Shown here: piece after piece, positions 1 to 7,859 of the stretch
Numbering within the stretch: position 1 is the stretch's first letter
Layout: each line of letters begins with the position of its first letter
Source of the DNA: CAYPZL01 sp964415045
Lineage (GTDB): Bacteria; Planctomycetota; Phycisphaerae; Sedimentisphaerales; Anaerobacaceae
Length of the DNA stretch: 33,908 nucleotides
NCBI GenBank assembly: GCA_964415045.1
Contig: CAYPZL010000042.1
Span: 1-33,908 of the forward strand
Reading direction: 5' to 3'
Program-made: the position numbers and the translations under genes
Notes under the pieces: generated by a model
Told to the model about the DNA's origin: nothing
Database searches by the model: none
Seen by the model: only the letters and a program-made list of their open reading frames with translations

Positions 1-196
1 AACGATTTCCTTGAAGAATATAAGCCTAATCTCCATTTTGCAAAACTCTACTTGAGAGTCTACGCCCGGCTGATTTCGGCCGAATCGCCCCGGTAACGAC
101 GAAAACCGCGACAATGGGAGACATTACATCCGGCTTCGGTCAGACCGTCGCAGGGCCGCCGGGCCCGCGAATTCTCCGTCGATGTGCCGGCCTCTG
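1..196. other. Non-coding left edge
   Basis: No convincing gene is visible. The first 60 bases are AT-rich. They contain a 5-bp inverted repeat, ACTCT/AGAGT at 45-49 and 55-59. Read on the minus strand, this is followed by four T residues, so it could be a weak terminator for the minus-strand aldo/keto reductase. The stem is short, so this is tentative. Confidence 0.3.
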
Positions 197-1105
197 TCAC
201 GGCACGTCCCGGCCGGTGGAGGCGATCCATATCTCGAACCACTGCTCGCGGGACAGTGTGATCTCGAGCGCTTCGACCGCCTTCCTGATCCGGGAGGCGT
301 TGCCCGTACCCAGGACCGGCAGGAACCGCGCCGGGTGCATCAGCACCCAGGCCAGAGCGACCTGGTCTATCGACGCTCCGCCGACCTGGTGTCCGATGCG
401 ACCGAGCGTCTCGCGCAACCGCTCGGTCTGCTCGGACTCCTCGTGGAACAGGCGGCCACCGCCCAGAGGCGACCACGCCATCGGCCTCACGTCCAGCCTC
501 TGGCATTGGTCCACCGTCCCGTCGGCATGCGCTTCGAGGCACATCACCGAGTACTCGATCTGATTCGTTACCAGCGGTACGTCCAGCCGCGCCGCCAGCA
601 GATCGAACTGCGAGGGCAGAAAGTTTGAGACGCCGAAGTGACGCACCTTGCCCGCCTCTCTCAGCGCCACGAAGGCCTCGTTGACTTCCGCCGGGTCCAT
701 CAGCGGATCGGGGCGATGAATCAGAAGCAAATCGATATAATCCGTTCGCAGGCTCCGGAGAGAATTCTCCACGGAGGCGGTGATGTGAGCGGCGCTGGTA
801 TCGTAGGATTTCGTGCGATGGTTCGGCCGGCGCCGCGAGATCAGCTTGATCCCACACTTGGTCACGAACTGAATGCTCGCGCGATCGATCGCCGCCTCGG
901 CCAGGGCCTCGCCGAAAAGCTGTTCGCACGTATAGTCGCCGTAGATGTCGGCGTGATCGAACGTCGTGATCCCGCGCTCCAGGCAGCAATCGATCAGCGC
1001 GCGAACCTGCCTCGTGTCCTTGCCCCAGCCCGCCAAACGCCAGAGACCGTGGACAAGACGCGAAAAGGACGGGCCGTTCTCACCCAACCTGATTGCCGGA
1101 ACCAT
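197..1105 (-). CDS. Aldo/keto reductase (YdhF/AKR11-like oxidoreductase)
   Basis: A 302-aa cytoplasmic NAD(P)H-dependent oxidoreductase of the aldo/keto reductase superfamily, predicted to reduce aldehydes or ketones; the substrate is unknown. The (alpha/beta)8 barrel signatures are clear. The catalytic tetrad fits D50 and Y55 (FDHADIYG), K83 (VTKCG) and H130 (LLIHRPDP). FGVSNF follows near residue 157, and the MAWSPLGGG segment of the YdhF-type subgroup is present. Length is normal for the family. The ATG is preceded by GGAGTGA about 8 nt upstream. It lies 143 bp downstream of the ParA-like gene on the same strand, and an operon is possible but unproven. The family call is secure; physiological role cannot be deduced. 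Confidence 0.9.
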   Translation of the reverse strand: MVPAIRLGENGPSFSRLVHGLWRLAGWGKDTRQVRALIDCCLERGITTFDHADIYGDYTCEQLFGEALAEAAIDRASIQFVTKCGIKLISRRRPNHRTKSYDTSAAHITASVENSLRSLRTDYIDLLLIHRPDPLMDPAEVNEAFVALREAGKVRHFGVSNFLPSQFDLLAARLDVPLVTNQIEYSVMCLEAHADGTVDQCQRLDVRPMAWSPLGGGRLFHEESEQTERLRETLGRIGHQVGGASIDQVALAWVLMHPARFLPVLGTGNASRIRKAVEALEITLSREQWFEIWIASTGRDVP

Positions 1106-1248
1106 CGTGTGTCACTCCAGGAACTCTCAGGCCGTTTCACACCGCAGACCACACTGGCGAAATGGTACCCTAATCCCGCGCCCAACACAACCACGGCGCA
1201 GCGCCGGCGCATGGATCGATACAAAAAGGCACGAGACAGATCGGTGGC

Positions 1249-2043
1249 CTACGTTCCGGCTGAGACGGGCTCGATCACGCGCAGGCGGGCCAGAATCTCG
1301 TCGGCCAGAGCCCGATACTCCCGCGCCGCCTTGCTGTCTGGGGCAAACGTGAAGATCGACTCTCCCGAGTCCGGCGCTTCCACCAATCGAACGGTCTTGT
1401 GAATGACCGTCTCGAATACCAGGTCGCCGAACAACTCGCGCAAGCGGAGCTGGATCTTGCGCGTGTAGAGCGGCCGGTCTTCCACGAAGGTCAGCAGCAG
1501 ACCGAGGGTTCGGGCCGAGCACGGATGGAACCGCGCCTTGAGCAGGCGGATGGTTTCCAACAAGCGCTTGAGCCCTTCAAAAGCATAGAAATGAACCTGA
1601 ACCGGGATAATAACGTCCGTGCTGGCCACCAGGGCGTTGAGCATGAGCAGGCCCAGGGTCGGGGCGCAGTCGATGATGCACATGTCATAGTGGTCCGACA
1701 CCTGGCGAAGCTGCTCGCCCAGGATCAGCTCCCTGCCGGCCGCACCGCGTAACTGCATCTCCGCACCGGCCAGGCCGACGTTGGCCGGAGCCAGATCGAG
1801 CCACTCGTGATCCGTCGGCGTGATACCCGCCGAAACCGGTATCTGCGGGGACACCAGGGTATCGTATATCGTCGTTTCAAACTCATCCGGGTCCCGCCCC
1901 ACACCTATTGTCGCATGGCCCTGCGGGTCCAGGTCTACCAGCAGTACGCGCTGCCTCGATTCGGCAAAAGCCACGGACAAATTCACCGCCGTGGTGGTCT
2001 TGCCGCAGCCGCCTTTCTGGTTGACTACCGCAATCGTCTTCAT
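1249..2043 (-). CDS. ParA/Soj-family ATPase, orphan
   Basis: A 264-aa ParA/MinD-superfamily P-loop ATPase. The deviant Walker A box KGGCGKTT lies at residues 10-17 with both signature lysines (K10 and K15). It is followed by VDLDPQGHAT (D37, D39) and a Walker B/switch region CIIDCAPTLG near 120. These mark a Soj-type protein that dimerises on ATP and binds DNA or a surface. The frame extends further upstream, but the ATG at 2043 is chosen because it begins exactly at the family N-terminus and has GGAG 7 nt upstream. No parB or parS-like site is visible nearby, so chromosome segregation is not assured. Roles in cargo positioning or as an accessory orphan ParA are alternatives. Confidence 0.88.
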   Translation of the reverse strand: MKTIAVVNQKGGCGKTTTAVNLSVAFAESRQRVLLVDLDPQGHATIGVGRDPDEFETTIYDTLVSPQIPVSAGITPTDHEWLDLAPANVGLAGAEMQLRGAAGRELILGEQLRQVSDHYDMCIIDCAPTLGLLMLNALVASTDVIIPVQVHFYAFEGLKRLLETIRLLKARFHPCSARTLGLLLTFVEDRPLYTRKIQLRLRELFGDLVFETVIHKTVRLVEAPDSGESIFTFAPDSKAAREYRALADEILARLRVIEPVSAGT

Positions 2044-2442
2044 TACGCTACTCCAATGCTTCCGAGCACCTCGCCTCAAAGTGGCAACCTGCTCTCTGCG
2101 CCCAATCAATAGAACGCACGCCGGTCGTCTCACGGAGGTCTTTATCGGGAGATAGCACCGGTCGCTAAAGCAGAGCCGCGTTAAAAGGGCGAAACCCGGA
2201 GATTTGGGGGGAAGTGTGACCGATAACGTAACCCGTCTCGCCTCGATGCCCAGCCCCTGAACCACCCGCGAAGAATCCCCAACACCTCACGTTTCATCAC
2301 AGACCGGCAACCGAAACACGGTAAAAGACAGATACAAGCGAAAGGCCATTGACCAGACGAGGACAACCCAAAAATTTTGCGCAACCCATACCACCCAAAG
2401 CAACACACAGTCCGTTGCTCTAAATTAACATGGGTCGCCGTC

Positions 2443-2475
2443 AAAAAGCCAGATTCCAATGTAACAGAATCTGGC
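2443..2475 (-). terminator. Rho-independent terminator
   Basis: A perfect 9-bp stem GCCAGATTC/GAATCTGGC (2448-2456 with 2467-2475) has a 10-nt loop and is followed by five T residues when read on minus. On plus there is no T tract after the stem, so direction is clear. It lies about 400 bp upstream of the ParA-like start, so it does not end any recognised gene. Confidence 0.55.
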
Positions 2476-2597
2476 TTCGGAGGAGGGTGATGAAAAGCTA
2501 TTTGATGCCTTCCGAAAGGCCTTACTCACATCCACGATCATCCACTATATGTTCATCGTAGAACGCCGTGGAAATTCTTTAACAAAAAACTATCGAT
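2443..2597 (-). ncRNA. Candidate small RNA with C-rich anti-Shine-Dalgarno segment
   Basis: This candidate is inferred from an intrinsic terminator that has no gene in front of it. Reading minus, a weak promoter (TTGATT at 2631-2626, 16-bp spacer, TATTTT at 2609-2604) would start RNA near 2597. The transcript would contain a GCCTT-TCGG-AAGGC hairpin, then a single-stranded CACCCTCCTCC run complementary to Shine-Dalgarno sequences, then the terminator stem. That order resembles known SD-targeting bacterial sRNAs. The competing explanation is a plus-strand micro-ORF of 23 codons starting at 2490, whose own Shine-Dalgarno sequence creates the C-rich run on minus. Confidence 0.3.
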
Positions 2598-2717
2598 ACC
2601 GCAAAAATACGCTTTCTTCCGCAAAAATCAAGAACTAAATTGCCAATTTGTCAGTTTTTTCGTCACCGCCCTTGCGAAATGGTGTTATTCTCGACCCGTA
2701 ACCAAAATATTTTACGC

Positions 2718-2746
2718 TTGCGGACAGGTCACGGTTCGCGTATTGT
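2718..2746 (+). promoter_or_regulatory. Putative sigma70 promoter of panB
   Basis: TTGCGG at 2718-2723, a 17-bp spacer and TATTGT at 2741-2746 would place the transcription start near 2753. That leaves a leader of about 30 nt before the panB ATG. The surrounding DNA is AT-rich. Confidence 0.45.
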
Positions 2747-2782
2747 AACGAAAAACGTGTTACTTTTTGAAACTGGATACGT

Positions 2783-3640
2783 ATGAACGGTCGCATCACA
2801 ATAGCAGATCTCTGGCGAGCCAAACGCGACAAACGGACGGTGGCGGCGGTCGCCTGCTACGACTACACCACGGCACGTCTGATCGCTCAGACCTCTGCGG
2901 AGATGATTCTCGTCGGTGACTCGGCAGCGCAACTGATGCTGGGCCACGATTCGACGTTGCCTGCCACGATGGACTTCATGGTGACCATCACGGCGGCGGT
3001 CCGGCGGGGCGCGCCCGAGGCGTACCTCGTGGCGGACATGCCCTTCTTGTCTTATCACGTCAGTGCCGCCGAGGCGATTCGCAACGCCGGACGTTTCCTC
3101 ACGGAGGCGGGCGCCCAGATGGTCAAGATCGAGGCCACCGAGGCGCATCTGAACACGATCCGCGCCGTCAGCAACGCGGGCATTGCCGTGATGGCCCACA
3201 TCGGCATTCGCCCGCAACGAATCAGCACGGTCGGCCGTTTCCGCGCCGAAGCCACCACGGCGGAAATGGCCATGGAATTGATCAACCTCGCCGAGCAAAT
3301 GGTCGGCGCCGGCGCCGCCGCCCTGCTTGTCGAAGGCACGGCCACCGAGGTCGCCCAGGTCATCACCGAGCGGTCGGAGGTCCCGGTGATCAGTTGCGGC
3401 TCGGGAGCCGGCTGCGACGGCCAGATCCTCATCGCACCGGACATCCTGGGACTTTCCGGTGGCCAGGGGCCCAAGTTCGCCAAGGCCTATGCGGACCTGG
3501 CCGGTGCGTCGGTGGCCGCGTTCCGGCAGTACGTCGACGACGTCAAGGCCGGCGCCTTTCCCGACGCGTCACACAGCTACCACATGAAGGCCGGCGAGTT
3601 GCAGCGGCTCAACGACCTTCTCCAGGACCGGTCGGCGTAG
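2783..3640 (+). CDS. panB: 3-methyl-2-oxobutanoate hydroxymethyltransferase (ketopantoate hydroxymethyltransferase)
   Basis: The first committed enzyme of pantothenate/CoA synthesis. It transfers a hydroxymethyl group from 5,10-methylene-tetrahydrofolate to alpha-ketoisovalerate. The 285-aa protein is a cytoplasmic TIM barrel. Metal and substrate ligands match the family: D46 in VGDS, D85 in ADMPF, K115 and E117 in VKIE, H139 in MAHIG and the catalytic Glu E184 in LLVEG. The hallmark segment GSGAGCDGQ follows near residue 212. The family usually has GLTPQ where this protein reads GIRPQ, a mild variation. The start lacks a strong Shine-Dalgarno sequence (only TGGAT). No panC or panD lies beside it, so the pathway genes are dispersed. 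Confidence 0.95.
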   Translation: MNGRITIADLWRAKRDKRTVAAVACYDYTTARLIAQTSAEMILVGDSAAQLMLGHDSTLPATMDFMVTITAAVRRGAPEAYLVADMPFLSYHVSAAEAIRNAGRFLTEAGAQMVKIEATEAHLNTIRAVSNAGIAVMAHIGIRPQRISTVGRFRAEATTAEMAMELINLAEQMVGAGAAALLVEGTATEVAQVITERSEVPVISCGSGAGCDGQILIAPDILGLSGGQGPKFAKAYADLAGASVAAFRQYVDDVKAGAFPDASHSYHMKAGELQRLNDLLQDRSA

Positions 3641-3653
3641 CGCGCCTGTCGCC

Positions 3654-6600
3654 CTATGGCGCCAGACTCGCCTCGGCGGTGCCGCCATAGGCGCCCATGT
3701 TGATACGCTGGTTGGCCCCGAGGCCGTCGATCGTCAGCAATTCGTCGAGAAGGTCGGCAGCCGGATCGCCCGCATCGACACAGGGACTGGTGACCGCGTC
3801 GGATACCCAGGACCCGCTCACCGCGTCCCAGCGACGGCCTGCACTCATCAGGTGATAGTCCCCGGCGATCCATCCGACGCTGGTCCACTGCCCTGGCGCG
3901 ACGAAGTGGGGATCCGCATCGATATTGCCGTCTCCGGGCCAGCCTCCCTGCACGTCGCTATATGTCACGGTGGCTGTGCTGCCGCTGATCTGAACGGCGT
4001 CCTGCTCCTGGTCGTTGAAGAACACGATCGAACTGGCGACGGTCACTACGCCCGTATCGATGCCCGCGCGGCGATTCTCCACAATGGTGGAGTTGGAAAT
4101 CACGGGCCTGCCGTCGTGGATGCCCGCGCCGCCGTTGCCCGCGATGAGGCACTGGCGAATCGTCGCCCGATTGTGGGGCACGAGCCGTCCTTCCCGCGGC
4201 GCCCACATCTCCAGTCCGGGGCCGCCGTTGGCCGTGATCTCACATTGGACGAGCGTTGGATCGCTCTGGCCCTGCAGTAGTAGACCGGCGCCGTGATTGG
4301 CGGTGACGCGACAGCGCCGAATCGAGGGTGTGGTAGCGTAACAGTGAATCCCGTTGTGCCCGCCGCTGATCGTGAGGCCGTCGAGCACGCTGCCGGCCCC
4401 TTCGCCGTCGGCGAAAGTCACGACGTTGCCTCGCCCCTGCAAGACCGTGGCGGCCACCACGGCCGGATCGGTCGGGGCGACCGAGCGCACCGTCACCGCC
4501 TTCCGCGCGAAATCGACCTGCTCCTCATGCACGCCCGCCGGCACCACGATCTCCGCGCCGTCCTCTGCCCCGGCCACGGCGTGCTGGATATAGTCGTAGA
4601 GCCTTCCCGTCGCGGCGTTCCGGACGGGACCGTCGAAGATCGAGTACGCAAACTCCAGCGCAAAGCCGCGCACCGGTCCGTACGTGCCGGTCGGCAGGAC
4701 CAGCGTGGCGCCGTCCAGGACGGGAGCCATACCGTACAGCTCCGGCCCAAACTCGCTGTTGACGATGCCGTGCGCGCGTGTCACGCAGGCCAGGCCGACG
4801 CGCCCCCCGGTCTCGGACCCGATGACGTACAGGATATGGGGTCCGTCGATCACAGGCTGCAGTTGCTTCCCCCGGCCTTTGGCCACGGCGAATTCCCGGA
4901 TAGCCGTCGGGTCGGAGATGTCGGCGCCGTAGATGTCACCGTCATCGTCGCGCTCGTCGGTCCAAACCACGAACCGCCCGCACACGGCGGGATCGCGCTG
5001 GCGGGCCGGATGATCGCAGACCGCAAAAATCGCGATGTTGTCCAGATCGGAAACGTCGGCGGCGTAAATGTCGCCGTCTCCCTCCCAGACCACGATGTCA
5101 CCGGAGATGTCCACGACGTCGTCGAAATCACCGGCCGGATTGGTGTACGGGAACGGATCGCGCCGGCCCACCTCCGCAGCCACCGTAAAGTACGTCGGAT
5201 TCTCAAAATCGCCGATATCGGCGCCGCAGATATCGTAGGGCATATTGTGCCACTGGTCGGCGACGTTCTTGTCGATGTTGAGATGTCGGACCCAGACGAC
5301 CTTATCGCCCGATACGGCCGGGTGTCCGTACGACTGCGTGTTGCTGCGCTCCCGCAACACCCGCTGGCGACCCGCGGCCAGATCACGCACGAAGACGCTC
5401 GTGCATTCGGGGCCTTCCTCGCCGGTGAAGGAGACGCCGCCCGACCACACCACGATATCCCCGTCGATCCTCGGCTGGGTGTTCATGCTGCCGCCGGAAC
5501 CGGCGAAAGTCTCGAACTTGTCGGATTTCATGTCCACGCACTTGATCTGCCAGTCGTAGACGTTTCCCCAGCCGTGGGCGAAAACGAGTTTCGTGCCGGA
5601 GAGATCCGCGTAATGCGGCGCGTCGTCGCCGGTGACGCCCGTATTCACGCTCCGCAGACCGAGCGTCAGGCCCACGGTTACAAGCTCCACCCGGCTCGGT
5701 TCGCTCTCGACGAAACCATCGCTGACCACCAGCTCGAAGAGGTAGCGCTGCCCGGCCTCGGCGACAAAGGACGGCGTGGCCGAATCCGGATTCTCCAGAG
5801 GCACCACCGGCCCCTCGATCTGGGTCCAGGTATAACGGAGCCGGTCCACGAGGTCGGGGTCGTGCGAGCCGGTTCCATCGAGCGTTACCGGCCCGCCCGG
5901 CCAGACCTTGTCCTGCCCGGCGTCGGCCACGGGCGGTTGGTTGCCGGCGACCAGCACGAGCACCCGGTCCGGCTCGCTGCTGTACAGATCGTCGGCCACG
6001 ACCAGCTCGAAAACATATTCCCCGAACTCTTGCGGCACAAAGCCGGGCTCCGCGGCCGTCGGGTCGTCTATGGCAACGTTCGGCCCGGCCACCTGGTCCC
6101 ACTGGAACGTTCGCACGCCGCACGGGTCGTAGAAGAAGCTTCCGCTGCCGTCCAGCGTCACCGGCTCAAACGGCTCGAGCACGTGGACGTCGTGACCCGC
6201 CAGCGCCACCGGCTTGACGTATCCGACGTATTCGTCGGCGCCGATGTCGATCCGCGCGGCGTAAACGCGCGCCTCGCCGTCAATGTCGAGCGCCGACTCT
6301 GGCACGTCCAGACCGGGATCGCCGGCATTGACGCAGGGCGACTCCAGCGTCAGGTGATAGTCGCGGTTCATGGGATTCAGGAACATCGGGGCGGCGGAGA
6401 TGTTCCCGGCCTGGCCCGTCATGTCAAAGTCGCCGTCGTAGAGAACCTGCCCCATATTCTCGATGTCAAGCGTGCTGTAGTTGCCCGGGAAGTTGTCCCA
6501 GACGTTGTTGAAGGCGACCGAGCCCGGCTGCGGACTGCTGCCCTCCCAGTAAAGGCCTCCGCCGGAGGTCGAGCCGCAGATGATGTTGTTTTTGACCTGG

Positions 6601-7382
6601 CAATCCTGCAGGCCCACGTCGAAGACGATATAGACGTTTCCGGCCGGCCCGGTCTCACCTAAGAAACTCGTGGTGTTATTGGCGACGATGGTGTTGTTCG
6701 TCAGCTCTCCCTGAATCATAATCACGCCGGCCCCGGCGGCCGCGGTATTGCCGAAGATCACGTTGTTGGCAACGGTGGTATCGCCTAAATACGCGATCAA
6801 GGCGCCGGCCACGTAGGCGCTGTTGCCCCGGATCGTGTTGTGCGTGATGACCGCGTCCGACTCGATGCAGCCGATTCCGGCCCCGTAGGACAGGTTCCAT
6901 TGCGACGGGTCATCTCCGGGCATGTCGAGGGGCCCGACGTTGTTGGCGATGACGTTGCGGGTAATCGTGGGCGAGGAGCGGTTGCAGAAGATGCCCGCGC
7001 CCCAGATCGTTCGGAAGCCGGCTTGCAGCGTGGTATCAATGGTGCCGAAACCACCCGTGATGGTGAAGCCCGTCAGCACGGCGGCGCGCGTCTCGCCGTT
7101 CTCGAAGGTAACGACCGTGCCGTCTTCGTCGCCGTTGAGGACCGTGTAGGCCACGACCTTCGGATCCATCGGGTCGGTGCCGGTCACGACGATGTCTTTG
7201 CCGCTGAAGTTGATGGTCTCGAAGTAGACGCCCGGGGCGACGACCACGGTATCGCCGTCCTCGCAGGCCTGAATCGCCGCCTGGATGCGCGGGTACTCAC
7301 CGGGCACGTGCCGGATCGCGCCGAAACCGCTACCGGCAATGAGACCAATCAATACGACACTGAATATCGTTGCCTTCCTCAT
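3654..7382 (-). CDS. Secreted beta-helix / PKD / propeller-like multidomain protein
   Basis: A 1242-aa exported protein with an N-terminal signal peptide (MRKATIFSVVLIGLIAGSGFG) and no enzymatic motif that I recognise. Residues 24-390 look like a right-handed parallel beta-helix: repeated ITxNxIxxN strands preceded by a GDTVVVAPGVY leader typical of DUF1565/pectate-lyase-like proteins. Residues 390-480 and 482-572 are two PKD-like modules (DGSGSF and DGTGSHDPD). Residues 590-870 hold TolB-like propeller strands (GDIVVW, GDKVVWV). A second beta-helix fills 915-1240. Both helices end in the AGDP...GA signature. The ATG at 7382 is preferred over an upstream in-frame start, because GGAAGG lies just before it and the signal peptide begins there. 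It is probably a cell-surface or polysaccharide-associated protein. Confidence 0.82.
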   Translation of the reverse strand: MRKATIFSVVLIGLIAGSGFGAIRHVPGEYPRIQAAIQACEDGDTVVVAPGVYFETINFSGKDIVVTGTDPMDPKVVAYTVLNGDEDGTVVTFENGETRAAVLTGFTITGGFGTIDTTLQAGFRTIWGAGIFCNRSSPTITRNVIANNVGPLDMPGDDPSQWNLSYGAGIGCIESDAVITHNTIRGNSAYVAGALIAYLGDTTVANNVIFGNTAAAGAGVIMIQGELTNNTIVANNTTSFLGETGPAGNVYIVFDVGLQDCQVKNNIICGSTSGGGLYWEGSSPQPGSVAFNNVWDNFPGNYSTLDIENMGQVLYDGDFDMTGQAGNISAAPMFLNPMNRDYHLTLESPCVNAGDPGLDVPESALDIDGEARVYAARIDIGADEYVGYVKPVALAGHDVHVLEPFEPVTLDGSGSFFYDPCGVRTFQWDQVAGPNVAIDDPTAAEPGFVPQEFGEYVFELVVADDLYSSEPDRVLVLVAGNQPPVADAGQDKVWPGGPVTLDGTGSHDPDLVDRLRYTWTQIEGPVVPLENPDSATPSFVAEAGQRYLFELVVSDGFVESEPSRVELVTVGLTLGLRSVNTGVTGDDAPHYADLSGTKLVFAHGWGNVYDWQIKCVDMKSDKFETFAGSGGSMNTQPRIDGDIVVWSGGVSFTGEEGPECTSVFVRDLAAGRQRVLRERSNTQSYGHPAVSGDKVVWVRHLNIDKNVADQWHNMPYDICGADIGDFENPTYFTVAAEVGRRDPFPYTNPAGDFDDVVDISGDIVVWEGDGDIYAADVSDLDNIAIFAVCDHPARQRDPAVCGRFVVWTDERDDDGDIYGADISDPTAIREFAVAKGRGKQLQPVIDGPHILYVIGSETGGRVGLACVTRAHGIVNSEFGPELYGMAPVLDGATLVLPTGTYGPVRGFALEFAYSIFDGPVRNAATGRLYDYIQHAVAGAEDGAEIVVPAGVHEEQVDFARKAVTVRSVAPTDPAVVAATVLQGRGNVVTFADGEGAGSVLDGLTISGGHNGIHCYATTPSIRRCRVTANHGAGLLLQGQSDPTLVQCEITANGGPGLEMWAPREGRLVPHNRATIRQCLIAGNGGAGIHDGRPVISNSTIVENRRAGIDTGVVTVASSIVFFNDQEQDAVQISGSTATVTYSDVQGGWPGDGNIDADPHFVAPGQWTSVGWIAGDYHLMSAGRRWDAVSGSWVSDAVTSPCVDAGDPAADLLDELLTIDGLGANQRINMGAYGGTAEASLAP

Positions 7383-7859
7383 TTTCCTTCCTTTCAGATG
7401 TGCCCAAAGCGCCAGCGGCATTGATGGCGGGGATGAACCTACCTCCGTCAAGTCGTATTTTGTTTGGAGCAAAAAAACGCGGTCATTTCAAGGGCCGGGC
7501 GGCGTCCACACCATCGTCGGCCATACGTCGGGAGCCGGCTCATTGCAGGCGCCCACCTTAACAGACGTCCATCGGCACTTCTCATTACGAGAAAAAATCG
7601 ATACTTTTCGCAGATATCCAAAACGCAAGACTGGAAGAAGCTCTCAGTTACGCAGATCATGCCCTGTTTGGGCGGCGAAGGCTCCGCCCTGCCTCGCACA
7701 AGAAGCCCGATGCCAGGGCGGCTGAGCCCCCGAATCGTCCGCCCTGAATACGAGTCTGACCTGGAAAAACGCCCGAAAGCGATGCTCTCGCACTGTTGGC
7801 ACCGGCTGTGCCCCGGCGCGAGGCTCTACCCTTGCGACAAGGAAGGCGACTTGCTCGCA
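7383..7859. other. Non-coding gap between two exported-protein genes
   Basis: 477 bp with no reading frame that resembles a protein. A GC-rich inverted repeat (GGGCGG at 7670-7675, CCGCCC at 7684-7689) could form a hairpin downstream of the leucine-rich-repeat gene on minus, but no T run follows. The part near 7440-7490 on minus is A/T-rich and is the likely promoter area for the downstream beta-helix gene. No clear -35/-10 pair was found. Confidence 0.4.

Larger units (their letters stand above)
2044..2782. other. 740-bp intergenic region between parA-like gene and panB
   Basis: The divergent control region of the minus-strand ParA-like gene and plus-strand panB. It becomes strongly AT-rich from about 2560 to 2715, unlike the flanking coding DNA. 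It holds a terminator facing minus (2443-2475), a possible small RNA on minus, and a sigma70-like promoter for panB. A 23-codon plus-strand reading frame (2490-2561) with a strong GGAGGAGGG Shine-Dalgarno sequence also lies here. No other gene was found. Confidence 0.6.

Noticed and set aside
60..989. Long minus-strand reading frame overlapping the aldo/keto reductase
   Set aside because: It is Arg/Gly-rich, has no domain, and lies in the shadow frame of a clear enzyme.
2745..2763. GTAAC...GTTAC inverted repeat followed by T residues just before panB
   Set aside because: The stem is about 5 bp with a 9-nt loop and lies at the predicted transcription start, so a terminator or attenuator is not convincing.
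2635..2832. 65-codon minus-strand frame across the panB promoter
   Set aside because: It overlaps the panB start and its promoter, lacks a ribosome site and has no recognisable motif.
4293..6662. 789-codon plus-strand reading frame opposite the beta-helix gene
   Set aside because: An antisense shadow caused by high GC; composition is His/Val/Arg-rich with no motif, while the minus frame has a signal peptide and recognised domains.
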